NCBI GenBank assembly: GCA_963693315.1
Contig: OY856186.1
Location: 459,109,360 to 459,173,359, forward strand
Origin: Diogma glabrata
Taxonomy: Eukaryota > Arthropoda > Insecta > Diptera > Cylindrotomidae
DNA length: 64,000 bases
Reading direction: 5' to 3'
The translations under genes and the position numbers were made by a program. The notes under the pieces are model-generated. The model was not told the origin of the DNA and searched no databases. It saw only the letters and a list, made by a program, of their open reading frames with translations. Shown here in pieces: positions 11,677 through 22,309 of the stretch. Numbering within the stretch: position 1 is the stretch's first letter; the number at the start of each line of letters is the position of its first letter.

Positions 11677-13753
11677 ATGGATACCCAAAGAACAAATTCT
11701 AAGAACACATTCTACCAGGTAATTGAACAACAATATGGCACTGAAACTAAAAGACGATTCAAAGAATTCAACAATACACAGAGATCACTGATTAAATCAA
11801 CATCAACAAAATTATTTCTATTAACTTGCAGAAAACAAGGGGTGTTATCCTCCCCGCCATATCACAGATAGAACTAAGAACATAGTTACACACCAAAATA
11901 ACTCTGAACTCAGTTCTAAAATAAAAAATTTCTTACACAAAACCAACAAAAGTGCTTTGAACATAGAAATTTTTAAAACTATCAAGAAAATACACAATTT
12001 GAAGCAAACACTTAAATTCATAACACTAAGGATGAGATGTTGTGCGCCCCAAAAAGTAGTTAATGAATTCATTCACCAACAAAAACAATCAAATAAAATA
12101 GCTCGGGAACTTAGCATGATTAAAATAAAACACAAGATTGAAGCACTAACCGATAAAAACAAACTAAAATTATCATATGATAGAAGCTGGTTCATAAATT
12201 TAACTGACAAAACTTTTCCTACAGAAACTGAAGCCCTTTTGGCTTGTGGTCCAAAATTCTCAGTAAGCCACAACAAAAAAGACATTCCAATGGTAGACAT
12301 AATAGCTGAAACAGAACAAATTATATCATCATTGGGAAATAAAGATCAACAGGATGTAATGAGAAACAAGGCGACAACCATAATTTCAAATTACATCCAT
12401 ACAACACAATCGCACACCGGACACCAAGATTTGCTATTACAAGACCATTACAAAAAAGCCAGAAAATTTCTTAAAGAAAATAAGGACATACGAATCTTAC
12501 AAGCTGACAAAGGAAACACAAATATTGCTATAAAGGAAATAGATCTAAAAACTAAGATGAACACCCTCCTTCAAGATCGAACAAAATATTTTACATTAAC
12601 GAATGACCCCACAATGAAGTTTCAAGAGGAAAACAATAAATTAGTCAAAACCCTATATGACAAACATTACATTGATTTAGTTACACGAAAAAAACTCACA
12701 ACCTACACAGCCGCTGCACCAAAATGCTACCCCACGATAAAGATTCACAAACCTGATAAACCTCTAAGAATAATAGTAGCAGCAATAAATAGTCCATCCC
12801 GGGAAATGTCAAAATATATAAACAAAATTTGTTCTGAAGCTGAAATAGAAAATAAATACAATATATCTAATTCATTTAAACTAAAAGAGAAGTTAGTAGG
12901 ACTAAAAATAAACAATGATGATACTATGGTATCCCTTGATGTAGTTGCAATGTTTGACAACATACCATTGGATTTGGTATTCCAATCTATAAAAAAAAGG
13001 TGGACTCAAATATCAAAAGTCACAACCATACCGATAAACATGTTCTTCCAGATGGTAAGATTCTGTGTGGAGAAAACCAATTATTTCCGATGGTCAGGTA
13101 GAGTTTACAAACAAAAAAAAGGTTTAACTATAGGAGGTTGCACATCAACCATCTTGGCTGATTTTGTTCTAACAGACATCATTGAACAAGCGGTATCAGA
13201 AAGCGGTTTTGAACCAACACTATTGGTAAAGTATGTTGATGACATCCTTCTCATTGGACCACAAGATGAAATTGAAAACACCTTCAACATATTTAACAAC
13301 ATAAACAAAAACATAAAGTTCACACTTGAACATGAAAACAATAGAAAACTGCCGTATCTAGACATGCTTATAATCAAGAATGATAATAACACCATATCAA
13401 CCGACTTTTATCAAAAACCCACTAACTCAGGTAGAATACTAAATTACGAATCGAAACATCCATCTTTCCAAAAAACCAATTTAGCCTACTCATTCATATC
13501 CAGAGTGCTCACCCTTAGCTCTAAGGAGTTCCACGAAAAAAACAAAGCAATAGTTCAAAAACAGCTCAATTCAAACGGATATCCAACGCAATTAATCAAA
13601 ACTCTAATAAAAAAATATTATAATACAAAACTAAGGCAAACCTGTCCTCAACACACACAACCAATTTCCACAAATGAAGACAAGATATTTTTTGGCATGA
13701 CCTACGTCAATGGACTAACAGAAAATTTTAAAAAAATTGTTCACACACAATAA
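11677..13753 (+). CDS. PLE reverse transcriptase (one frameshift)
   Basis: The RT copies element RNA and is related to telomerase RT. The frame opens at 11677 (MDTQRTNSKN), is broken near 11850 by a one-base shift just after FLLTCRKQGV, and continues to the stop at 13753. Visible PLE RT motifs in order are ADKGNTNIAI, YPTIKIHKPDKPLRII, VSLDVVAMFDNIPL (motif A Asp), KKGLTIGG (motif B), and KYVDDILLIG (catalytic YVDD). After these comes the RKLPYLDMLI segment usual in PLEs. The catalytic residues are intact. Codon use is A-rich, unlike the host genes. The 3' end overlaps the endonuclease frame at a run of seven A (13731-13737). Confidence 0.9.
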
Positions 13754-14216
13754 CCCAGCACTAGGCATTGGTTTCAAAACCGAAAAAAGTGTCAACAAAA
13801 TTTACACCACCAACAAAGACTCCACGACAAAAATGGAGAAAACAAATCTAATTTATGAAATAAGATGCAATAATTGTGATGGTTCTTACGTAGGGATGAC
13901 CGGTCATAAACTTAAAACTAGAATGAAACAACACAAACTTGACAGTAAACAAAAACATGTAAACCTCCAGGGAACTGCTGCGGTTCAACATTCGATCCAA
14001 ACAGGACACAGCTTTGATTTTGATGATCCAAAAATTCTGTCCTTTGACCGTAATAAAACCAAACGTACCATAAAAGAAATGCTATTTATAAGTGCAAATA
14101 AAAAAGCCGTAAATTTCAGGATGGATACTGAAAATCTTAGCAAATCTTATGCCCAAATGATTGAAATAGTGATGAATAATCAAAAGGTAAACCGAAAAAA
14201 TACCCACACATCTTGA
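13738..14216 (+). CDS. PLE GIY-YIG endonuclease domain
   Basis: This domain nicks target DNA to prime reverse transcription. The conserved core reads LIYEIRCNNCDGSYVGMTGH, carrying the GIY (IYE) and YIG (YVG) elements and the Cys pair typical of PLEs. It is followed by LKTRMKQH with the catalytic-type Arg, and by IKEMLFI with a Glu. In other PLEs it is fused to the RT. Here it sits in a different frame, entered at the A7 run near 13731-13737. The apparent start has no ATG, so separate translation is unlikely. Mutation is the simpler reading and a programmed shift the alternative. Confidence 0.88.
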
Positions 14217-14617
14217 TTCCAATGAGAGAAAAAACATAATATTGAAAAAAAAAATAGATATAACTCTGAAAAAAGATCATTGACCTCCAAACTCTCTTTA
14301 TCAATTATTACAATTAATTTTTAATTTTTAATCATATTTATTTAATCTCTAATTAGTTTAAATGTATCAGTTCTTCTCGTTTTTTGATAATTTAGAAAAT
14401 TCTTTTATTGTGTTTCTTGTCTTTGTGATTTTAATTAACCTGACATAATAGAATAATTATAGTGAACAACGTCTTTTACACATTTAGGAAAATATTGTAA
14501 GTTTTTTACCTTAGTAACCATTATAATTTAGATTAATTCCAAAAAACAAAAATTATTTTTTAATAACATAAAAATAATTCCAATGTATTTTCTAGAATTT
14601 GTAGATTGATTGAAAAG

Positions 14618-14639
14618 GATGACAAAAAATCATCGAAAC
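14618..14639 (+). ncRNA. Hammerhead-like hairpin in PLE tail
   Basis: GATGA (14618-14622) pairs with TCATC (14630-14634), and GAAAC follows directly. PLEs are known to carry hammerhead ribozymes, in which stem II is followed by GAAA. The upstream CTGATGA box is imperfect here, so activity is uncertain. Confidence 0.45.
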
Positions 14640-15544
14640 GTATCAAATAAAAACAAATTTGGAAATTAAGAAATATGTTTATTTAATTTCTTGATTACAA
14701 TTAAAATAATATTTTAGTCTATCATCTGAGTTTCTTACCAAATGAGCTTGAGCCCTTTGTGTAAGACAAACAACCAAAGTTATTATAAACTATAGACTAA
14801 AACACATCTTAAAATTTAAATTTATTTAATTTTTACGGTTGTGTTAAACATTTATAAAAAAACATAAAAATTAATGTTTGTTTGTTTGTTTGTTCGTATT
14901 TGATAATCTCCAAAACCACTGCACCTATTTGAAAAATGTTTTCACTATTTGAAACGTACATCATTCTCGATGAACATAGGCTATATATTATGTATATAAA
15001 TGGAACGCCAGGGCTCTTATAATTAACTTAAGGGGTTTTGCCTTTATTATTTTTATCTAAATATATCGTTTTATATATTTGGTTTGCTTTGATCAATGTT
15101 TTTTACATTGATCATAATTTAATGAAATTGAAAAATGAAAGTATGATCTGACAAACAATTTTGTTTATTTATATATCAAAATTATATATATTGGAATCTA
15201 GCACATGATCAAATTGTTTTATCTACACCAAATATGTTGCTGGTATGTGATACATATTTCTAAAACTAAGTGAAGATAGTGGATAACATCGATTATATCG
15301 ATTTAAAGCTCAAAATTACGAAAAGGAAGTCGCACAAATACTATACAAAGAAGCATAGCTTATGTATAATCAAAAACGGATGGCAATCATGATGAACAAA
15401 CTAATTAAAAATAGTGGCACTTAGCCGGCAACACGTTTGCAACAGTGATTTGTAAACGGTAACAATGCATTAATACCAATAAATTTTATATATCTTGAAT
15501 TGAATTCTATATATTTTCTATGAATTCTATGAATTTTATATAAA

Positions 15545-16290
15545 TTTTGGATCTATGGGTGTGACAACCCCGCGTACTTTGGTACCTGCTATTGGCAAAT
15601 CAGTTAACGTGAGATATCGTATACCACTGGCAACAGCAGTAAGATATCACTGATATAAGGGGATAAGTGATATTTTAGGGGTGCTGGAGGATACATTTTT
15701 TTCAATCAACGATAGCACACTTAGTCTTATAGTTATGGAATATTCTTTGGTGATGATACGCTTTTTTAGGTATTTTTAAATAAAATATGCTGGGTACATA
15801 AAATATGCTGGTAACTCAACGTGTCACAACAACACATAAGAACCTTTTAAGAACAAGGCCCCACAACTACATGCTTCTAAGGTGTTTATGGATGCAATAT
15901 TTTTATTTTTTATATTTGTTTTTAAAGAATGAGCTTTTTCGCTTGCTCGAAGGAATGAGTTTCCATATAACTATTATATATGCTGGATTGAGGAAAACAA
16001 TGCGTTACATGATCTTGGTATATGCTTCTAGCACTAGGAAAATTAGTAACCCAATTTTAGCTTTGTTTCTGCAAATTTGAAAAAAAAAGTATTTTATTTT
16101 TATTTCCTCCATCCTATTATGAAATATTGCCCTACGTTGCACATTAGTATGTGATAGGATTTATTATTTGGTTTTTCATTCTGTAAAAAGAACATAAAAA
16201 ACCAAAAAAAAAGAAATTTGCGTCCATCAACGTCTTAAAAAACATGATGGTCTTAAAAGGTTTTTATGTGTTTTGTGACATACATTGTAA
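15545..16290 (+). repeat. Family A repeat with LINE-like 3' tail
   Basis: The body starts GGATCTATGGGTGTGACAAC and continues through ATACCACTGGCAACAGCAG. The tail (16240-16290) carries CTTAAAAGGTTTTTATGTG and a TGTGACA segment. The same tail ends the LINE copy at 48340-48420. The order body then tail is shared with 28540-29150. Confidence 0.7.
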
Positions 16291-16362
16291 TTCTAAATAT
16301 GTCAAATGCTTGGAAGTTGCACAAATTTTTTTGAAATGTTCGGTGAAAAAGATGATGAGCAA

Positions 16363-16606
16363 TGTCATTTAAGCCACAATTTTAAATGGAAAATTCGAAC
16401 CGGAAGATGTAGTGTTGCCCCGTATTCCAACAGATATGGCATTTGAACTCAAACGTTTCGTTTCCAGTGCAATTCGCTTATACAATGACCATCAACAAAT
16501 CACAAAGACAGTTACAGCAAGTATGTGGACTAGATTTGGAGAATCCCTGCTTCTCACAAGAACAACTATATGTGAAAAAATAAAGTGTACCCACAAGTAC
16601 TCGGAT
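16363..16606 (+). pseudogene. Helitron RepHel helicase, C-terminal remnant
   Basis: RepHel is the rolling-circle replicase-helicase of Helitrons. After an in-frame stop near 16370, one frame reads ATILNGKFEPEDVVLPRIPT and MAFELKR. The match then moves one frame over near 16460: FPVQFAYTMTINKSQ, then VCGLDLENPCFSQEQLYV. These are C-terminal motifs of the Pif1-type helicase. The domain is broken by a stop and a frameshift and lacks everything upstream, so it is not functional. Confidence 0.85.
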
Positions 16607-17211
16607 AAATAAATAGAATTGAAACGACATTTAGAAATTCTTTCCATATTAAAATAAGTTAATAAAAATAAAAATGACACAATAGAAATTGAATGTTATC
16701 ATATCGAGTTTTTTCGAATTTTCTTTCTTATGACATAGTGGCAATATGCGACGAGCATAATGTTAAATAAACAAAACTTTTACACTATTTGGTGTAAAAA
16801 ATAAAATTTTGAGAAATTTTGTGAGTGATTTGAGAGCTTTTTGTGTGTTTTGTGTCGGGAACAAATACAATGCATGAGCACTGTGAACATTTGTGATTCT
16901 ATTTTTGTTCTGTATAATGTTTTCTATAGAGATGGCACACCTCTACTAATTCAACAAGTCATTTAAATTTTTTTATTGCTTACTTGAAAACTTATTTGAT
17001 CGAGCATTTTTCATATATCCGAACTGATCAGCTAGAGTGCTGATTATTTTTCATTTATATTTTTAAAAAGAAAAATTAAAAATTATGCTATCATTTCTCA
17101 TTACCACTTTTTTGAAATCATTGCTACTACGTCAACAAAATGTCTGCGCACAAACTTTATTTATAAGCGCAGCAAAGCACGCCGGGTCCTGCTAGTTAAT
17201 AATAATTTTCC

Positions 17212-17415
17212 CGATTATATGATTTTCGGTGATGTGATGTTTCGATGGAATGACTTTTCGACGAAATGAATTTTCGGTGATATAATATTTCGATCTAATG
17301 ATTTTTCAATTTGAAAACCATTCGATGATATAAAATTCGGTGGTTTGATCTTTCGGTCTACTGATTTTCGGTTCTATAACTCGATTTGATGGTTTGATTT
17401 TTCGATGCTATGATG
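17212..17415. repeat. Degenerate minisatellite, GATNTTTCGRT unit
   Basis: About ten imperfect repeats of an 18-22 bp motif built on TTTCG and GATGTGAT or GATTTGAT follow the Helitron 3' end directly. Confidence 0.6.
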
Positions 17416-17526
17416 CGAACCCGTAAAATTGCATTTAAAGTTAAACAAAACGGGGGATACTTTTTATATAACCTAATATTTGCATTGTACTTTTTTCTTA
17501 AATTTTTTTGTCCTCCTTTTGATTGG

Positions 17527-17880
17527 TCACCTTATATATAGAGCTACAAGGGCATTAACAAATATTTCATGATACAGTGGAACAAGATTGAAGGTGCTAG
17601 CGTTGACTGAATAGAGTTTATTTGCTATCACCCCTAAGATATAAACTTTAACAAGTATTTTCTCATTGCTATTGCCAGTGGTATATGATCTCATTGTATA
17701 TGACCAAAAATAAAAAAAAATAGAAATCAACAAAACAGGATAACGGGATTCCGTGTTTTCATTGATTAAGCCTGGCAAATATGACAATCCCGTAATCCCG
17801 GGATTTTCTTTCATCAATCCCGGGATTGTGGGATAATAAAAATATGTCGGGATCCCGGGATTGCAATCCCTAGTTCAAAC
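17527..17880 (-). mobile_element. Family A body plus hAT2-like end, inverted
   Basis: On the minus strand the order is an AGGGATTGCAATCCCGGGAT end (17873 downward), CCCGGGATT repeats, then the family A body (ATACCACTGGCAATAGCAAT). This is the same arrangement as 3985-4640, so the two segments may belong to one composite element. Confidence 0.6.
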
Positions 17881-18035
17881 TGCGTATAGGAATGATTTCC
17901 CGCAATCAATAGTCTCGGGTGGCTTAAAAAATCGTTCTCAACACCTCAGAACGTATATATTTTTGTAGAATCTATTTAAGACCAGTATCTCTGTGTTCTT
18001 GTTACATATATTGTAATTTCTGCTACATAACCATT
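17881..18035 (+). mobile_element. LINE 3'-end fragment
   Basis: The segment TCTCAACACCTCAGAACG with the following TCTGTGTTCTTGTTACATA matches, with decay, the 3' terminus of the Jockey-like element at 48290-48420. Confidence 0.5.
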
Positions 18036-18050
18036 TTTATTAAAAAACAA

Positions 18051-18583
18051 TTATATTAAAACATGTTTTTTATATATCCGACTGTTAAATTCTACTAGCT
18101 CGAAAACTATACAATAGATGTCGTGATAAACAGTTAGCAGGTTTTTAAAGAATGGTTTAGCTCTCGAATAATTTTCAAAATATTGAAGTATTTTTCTGTT
18201 AAAAACTTTCTGTTCTGTTAAAAACTGTTTCAATATTAAAATTAGAGCTGAGATCACTAGGATTTGCTCATTTGCATACAGAAGAAAATTCTTTTCAATA
18301 CTTATGTGTCTACAATAGTTTATGAAGATACATACTGCTTTAAATGTGTTAATTTGCGTAAGTCAAATATTGTTTATTGTAATTTATATAAGAAGAAAAA
18401 TATTTATTTATATTTTACTGATTTTACTGATAATTATGATGTCCAAATAAGTTAATTTATAAAATAGAAACATCTGTTTGAGTTAAAGGAAGTAGTGAGC
18501 TAATTCGGTAAAATTATTTTGGGCTGCAACCTGAGTTACCACACAAAAGTCTAAAGACCCGATTTCTTAAATATGCTAGTCTC
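18051..18583. other. AT-rich noncoding stretch
   Basis: Only short frames without recognisable motifs are present. I see nothing to annotate. Confidence 0.4.
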
Positions 18584-18950
18584 GAATTCTAAGACACTAG
18601 AAATGAATGTATTCAATTGATTAGAATGAAAAATTGCTTTGAAAAGTGAAAGATCCGTAACAAAAGTTTTATCTCAATTCCGGTCGGTTCGGGGAATCGA
18701 ACCGGCGTCCCTCTGATCAAAGTTTATATGGTTAACCATTTAACCAACTCGACCAGCGACGAGATCTTATCTCGTCGCTGGTCGAGTTGGTTAAATGGTT
18801 AACCATATAAACTTTGATCAGAGGGACGCCGGTTCGATTCCCCGAACCGACCGGAATTGAGATAAAACTTTTGTTACGGATCTTTCACTTTTCAAAGCAA
18901 TTTTTCATTCTAATCAATTGAATACATTCATTTCTAGTGTCTTAGAATTC
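18584..18950. repeat. Perfect 367-bp palindrome with tRNA-like boxes
   Basis: Two 182-bp arms (18584-18765 and 18769-18950) are exact reverse complements with a 3-base centre (CTT), each ending in GAATTC. On the plus strand of the right arm are an A box TGGTCGAGTTGG (18779-18790) and a perfect B box GGTTCGATTCC (18831-18841), the internal promoter of tRNA genes and tRNA-derived SINEs. The mirror pair lies on the minus strand of the left arm. The T stem does not pair well, so this is not a normal tRNA. It may be a head-to-head SINE pair or an assembly fold-back artefact. Confidence 0.85.
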
Positions 18951-18959
18951 TAAACTACA

Positions 18960-19950
18960 TAATGGTTAGATCCATTGCTAAACTCTTAATAAAATCTTGA
19001 ATGCTAGTCTCTTATATAATTTTTAATTATTTTCAGACGATTAAAGAAAAAATTATGCTTTTACGTACACATCCGTAATTGCAACAGACAAAATAATAAA
19101 TATAAAACAAAATCAAAATAACTTGTTTTTTTATAAGAAATTTTTTTTATTAACCAGAAAATAATTTCTCCGCCATCCAAAATGTTTACACAAACTAAAA
19201 AGCACAACGAAATTTAAGTTGACGTTTATTTAAACAGGGTCACGGTCGTGCTCAATTCAAAGCCACTTTTAATTTTCTTTTAAAAAATAAAAGAAAAACA
19301 CAAAAGTAAAAAATAAAACAAAAAAAATTTTTAACAATCTATTGAACTGAACTTTTTGCGTTACGTTTTGATTATTTTTTTTATTTTTAAGTTTAATTAT
19401 TTATTTTGTTAATTTTTTAGTTTTTATTGTTTAAACGTCGTTTAAATGTTTTATTTTTATGAATACTAATATTTTCTATTAGTTTTTGAGTTACATAAGA
19501 TTATGCAGTAATCATAAGAATATAATATTATGTGTTGTTGGTATTTCAGAGCAGGACTAAATCGCAGTAATTTTATGTAGAGAATTTTATTTATCGAAAG
19601 AATTGCAAGTGCAAAAACTTTAAATTTGCTTACGGAAATGCTATTGCACATGTTTTTACTTCTGTCCAATTACACACATGGCACATATAAGTCTTAATAT
19701 ATGGTGCACGTGAAATAACTTGAGCTTTATCCAGACATCGTTTAATTAATTTTAAAAATATTCAATGAACAATAAACAGATTAATTCAATACATAATTTT
19801 AAGTATGTTATTTAAATAATTAACATTAAAAACCGATGTATATGTGTAATGAAATAATAAAATATTACAATATTGAGTTGAAGAAAAGTGATCGTTTTGC
19901 CCGTAATAAATTTTTATTTCATACTGATATCTAAAACGACATTTTTCGGA
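18960..19950. other. AT-rich noncoding stretch
   Basis: No frame or element end is recognisable. Confidence 0.4.
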
Positions 19951-19964
19951 TTATTTATGGTACA

Positions 19965-20036
19965 AAAAGTTGAACTTTAACGTCCTAGGACTTTATAGAA
20001 TTTTATGAAGTCCTAGGACGTTAAAGTTCAACTTTT
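19965..20036. repeat. 29-bp perfect inverted repeat
   Basis: AAAAGTTGAACTTTAACGTC and nine further bases (19965-19993) pair exactly with 20008-20036 around a 14-base loop. It could be a small foldback element. Confidence 0.85.
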
Positions 20037-20097
20037 GAGCAAAATTTAAAGCTCATTTCTTTTTATTTTAATAAATTTCCAATATGAAATAATAGTA

Positions 20098-20595
20098 CAT
20101 TATTTAATTAGGAGCTAAAGTGATACTTTTTGTGTTGAGTCTATAGTTTGACGACCGACCGCAGGGAGGCCGACAATCATAGACGAAACACAAAAAATCA
20201 CTTTAGCTCCGAATTGGAATTATAAATTATAAATATGAAATTAATACATCAAACTTTTTATAAATATGAATTTGTATCGTCATAATTACTTCCAAAAAAA
20301 AAAAAAAACATTTAAATTTGTATGAATAAAATTTTTTTATCAAAGCAGTCTTTTCAAAATTTCATAATATGAGAATCAACTTATTCTTTGTTGTCATGGT
20401 TATACAATATGTTTGAAAAAATAACAAACTAACAAATAACAAATGCTACTTTACAGCCTCCGTAATATAAAATAAAAATGGCGTTACTTTTGCTGTCGCT
20501 AGACGTTACTTTTGCTGTCAGGCTAAAAAGTAAGACTTTAGCTAACTCCCTAGCGGCAGTAAAGTTAAACTTTACAGCCGTTTGCCGAAAAATTT
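20098..20595 (-). mobile_element. MITE family C, copy 1
   Basis: The element is the reverse complement of 59300-59940. One end holds a foldback: GGAGCTAAAGTGATACTTTT near 20111 pairs with AAAAATCACTTTAGCTCC ending near 20210. The other end has a second foldback built on GTTACTTTTGCTG and AGTAAAGTTAAACTTTACAG (20480-20580). No coding sequence is present. Fragments recur at 37490-37600 and 43460-43580. Confidence 0.75.
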
Positions 20596-20599
20596 TGTA

Positions 20600-22300
20600 T
20601 TTACCTCAAACGAAAAGTGTTTTTAAAAGTACTCACTAATAAACAACCAGCTCGTACTTTAAAGTTTCACTTTTTGTTCTAGATAAATAAAAAACTATTA
20701 ATCGATAACGTTAATTAAACTTTTTTATTACTGTTTCTTAAACAAACAAACATTTAAAGTAAAGTATACAAAAGTCAAATTAATTCGAGCAACAGCAGTT
20801 TTTCTTCTCATACATGCCTGCACATTAAATTAAGCCAACATTTGACAATAATTTTTAAGCAAATTTGGCTGCTGTAGCAAATGTGTTTTAATTTCTAATT
20901 AGAATTAATTGTATGATTATAGTCTTACAACTCTTTCAGATTAATTTTAATTGTACGTATATAGTCAGTAATTTATGAATTTACATAGCATACAAAAATG
21001 ACAAATTTAAATATTTGTAATACAAATAATTAACATTCACGAAACATTTTAATTTTTTGGAATTATCTTTTGTTGTATCTATAAATTTCTTGTTATAATA
21101 AAATAAAGTTTTTTCTGTAAGCAGTCTAATCAAATCAAATGCACGCAAATTTACGAAATTGTAAATACACACGTCTAAGGTCATCGTTAAGCTTGATTTC
21201 AAAACTCCTAATTTAATTTAATGATCCTCATTCTCGATTAGTTATAGAATTACAGCTAAGACTGTCACTACTTCGTATTCTGATTTCAGGATCGAAGTTG
21301 TAAATAGATCTCAAGTACAACGCAAACTATTTTCACTATTATTTTTATAAGTTTTTAGACTCTTTTTCCAAGTACGAGTAACGAGGCTAATAAAATCCTT
21401 AAAAAGCGGTGTTTCCAAGCACAGCCGTTTGTCAGTTTTTAAAATCTTTAGTCTATTAAGGGCTAATTTTATCTGAGATGGCAGTAACTCAAGAAGAAAT
21501 GACCGAGATTGACGAATTTTCTAAGGAATCATTTAAAAATATTCTTTTTATCGTTTGCACTACTTCTGATTTCAAACATTAATTTGTTTTACGAGAACAT
21601 ATAACAACTGTGGTAAGGTTATTGGTATTTTATTGACATGCTTGACTAATCATAGTCGCGTTGAACTACGACACGGTGATAGTGATGACGACAGTTAAAT
21701 GAACTGTTCTTCAGTTTACAATTAAATTAACTTTTTTACCGTATTGAAACTTCTAAGCATCTTAAACATAATATAATGAAAAACAGTTATTGTTGTCTGA
21801 AATAAAAACATATTTTATATTTTTTTAAATTTTGGTGAAATATCTTAAGAAGACAAACTGCACATCGAGACATCGAGTCTTTAAAGTATAAAAAACTTTG
21901 CACAACAACCAGTATTTTTCCTTATAATATCCAAAAAATTGCGCGAAGTTCCATGCAATAAAGTGTCAGTTGAAGCTTATTTAGATGCAATTTAGTTATT
22001 CTTTTTATTCAATAAACTATTTTAAAGCTAACATACTTTAACAATTATTTAAAATAAATCCTCATACATTCTCTAAAAATAAATAAATGTGTGTACACAG
22101 TATGTCCCGCGGACAAGCTTTCCTTTTTCCTCATAAATATTTGTTTGCACGAGTTGTATCCGCGGAAGCGGATTCCTTCTCATTCTCCCTATAAAAACCG
22201 TGTCAACGATATTAATTGTCATGGAAACATTAACGGTAATTTCAAACACATATTTAAAATAAAGGAGTGCATTCGAACACTTAATGAAGTATTATCCATG
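20600..22300. other. AT-rich noncoding stretch
   Basis: A 34-codon frame at 21478-21582 (MAVTQEEMTEIDEF and onward) has protein-like composition but no splice context or homologue that I recognise. Nothing else is supported. Confidence 0.35.
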
Positions 22301-22309
22301 TAATGGATG

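Larger units (their letters stand above)
11632..14863 (+). mobile_element. Penelope-like element (EN+), nearly intact
   Basis: This 3.2-kb PLE contains the RT and GIY-YIG endonuclease frames annotated below. It is flanked by a 12-bp direct repeat ATAAAAATTAAT (11620-11631 and 14864-14875), which is one copy of Helitron 5' sequence duplicated by the insertion. Just inside both borders is a direct repeat GTTAAACATTTATAAAAAAA (11636 and 14843), which fits the terminal repeats typical of PLEs. Two frameshifts are visible. Little other damage suggests a fairly recent insertion. Confidence 0.9.
11611..17195 (+). mobile_element. Helitron, interrupted by a PLE
   Basis: The element starts TCTATATATATAAAAATTAA after an A (11610) and ends GCCGGGTCCTGCTAG before a T (17196). 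This is the Helitron pattern: 5' TC, 3' CTRR and insertion between A and T. Past the inserted PLE the 5' region resumes with TGTTTGTTTGTTTG and CATAGGCTATAT. A decayed RepHel helicase end lies at 16363-16606, on the same strand. Without the PLE it would be about 2.3 kb, so it is an internally deleted derivative. An inverted relative of 15100-15480 lies at 44600-45580. Confidence 0.85.

Noticed and set aside
12073..13395. Minus-strand frames within the PLE RT
   Set aside because: Shadows of the plus-strand RT, which has all the expected motifs.
18776..18860. Functional tRNA gene inside the palindrome
   Set aside because: A and B boxes are good, but the T stem and acceptor stem do not pair; a tRNA-derived SINE head fits better.
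21478..21582. 34-codon frame starting MAVTQEEMTEIDEF
   Set aside because: Protein-like composition but no splice site, promoter or homologue that I can recognise; not enough to call a gene.
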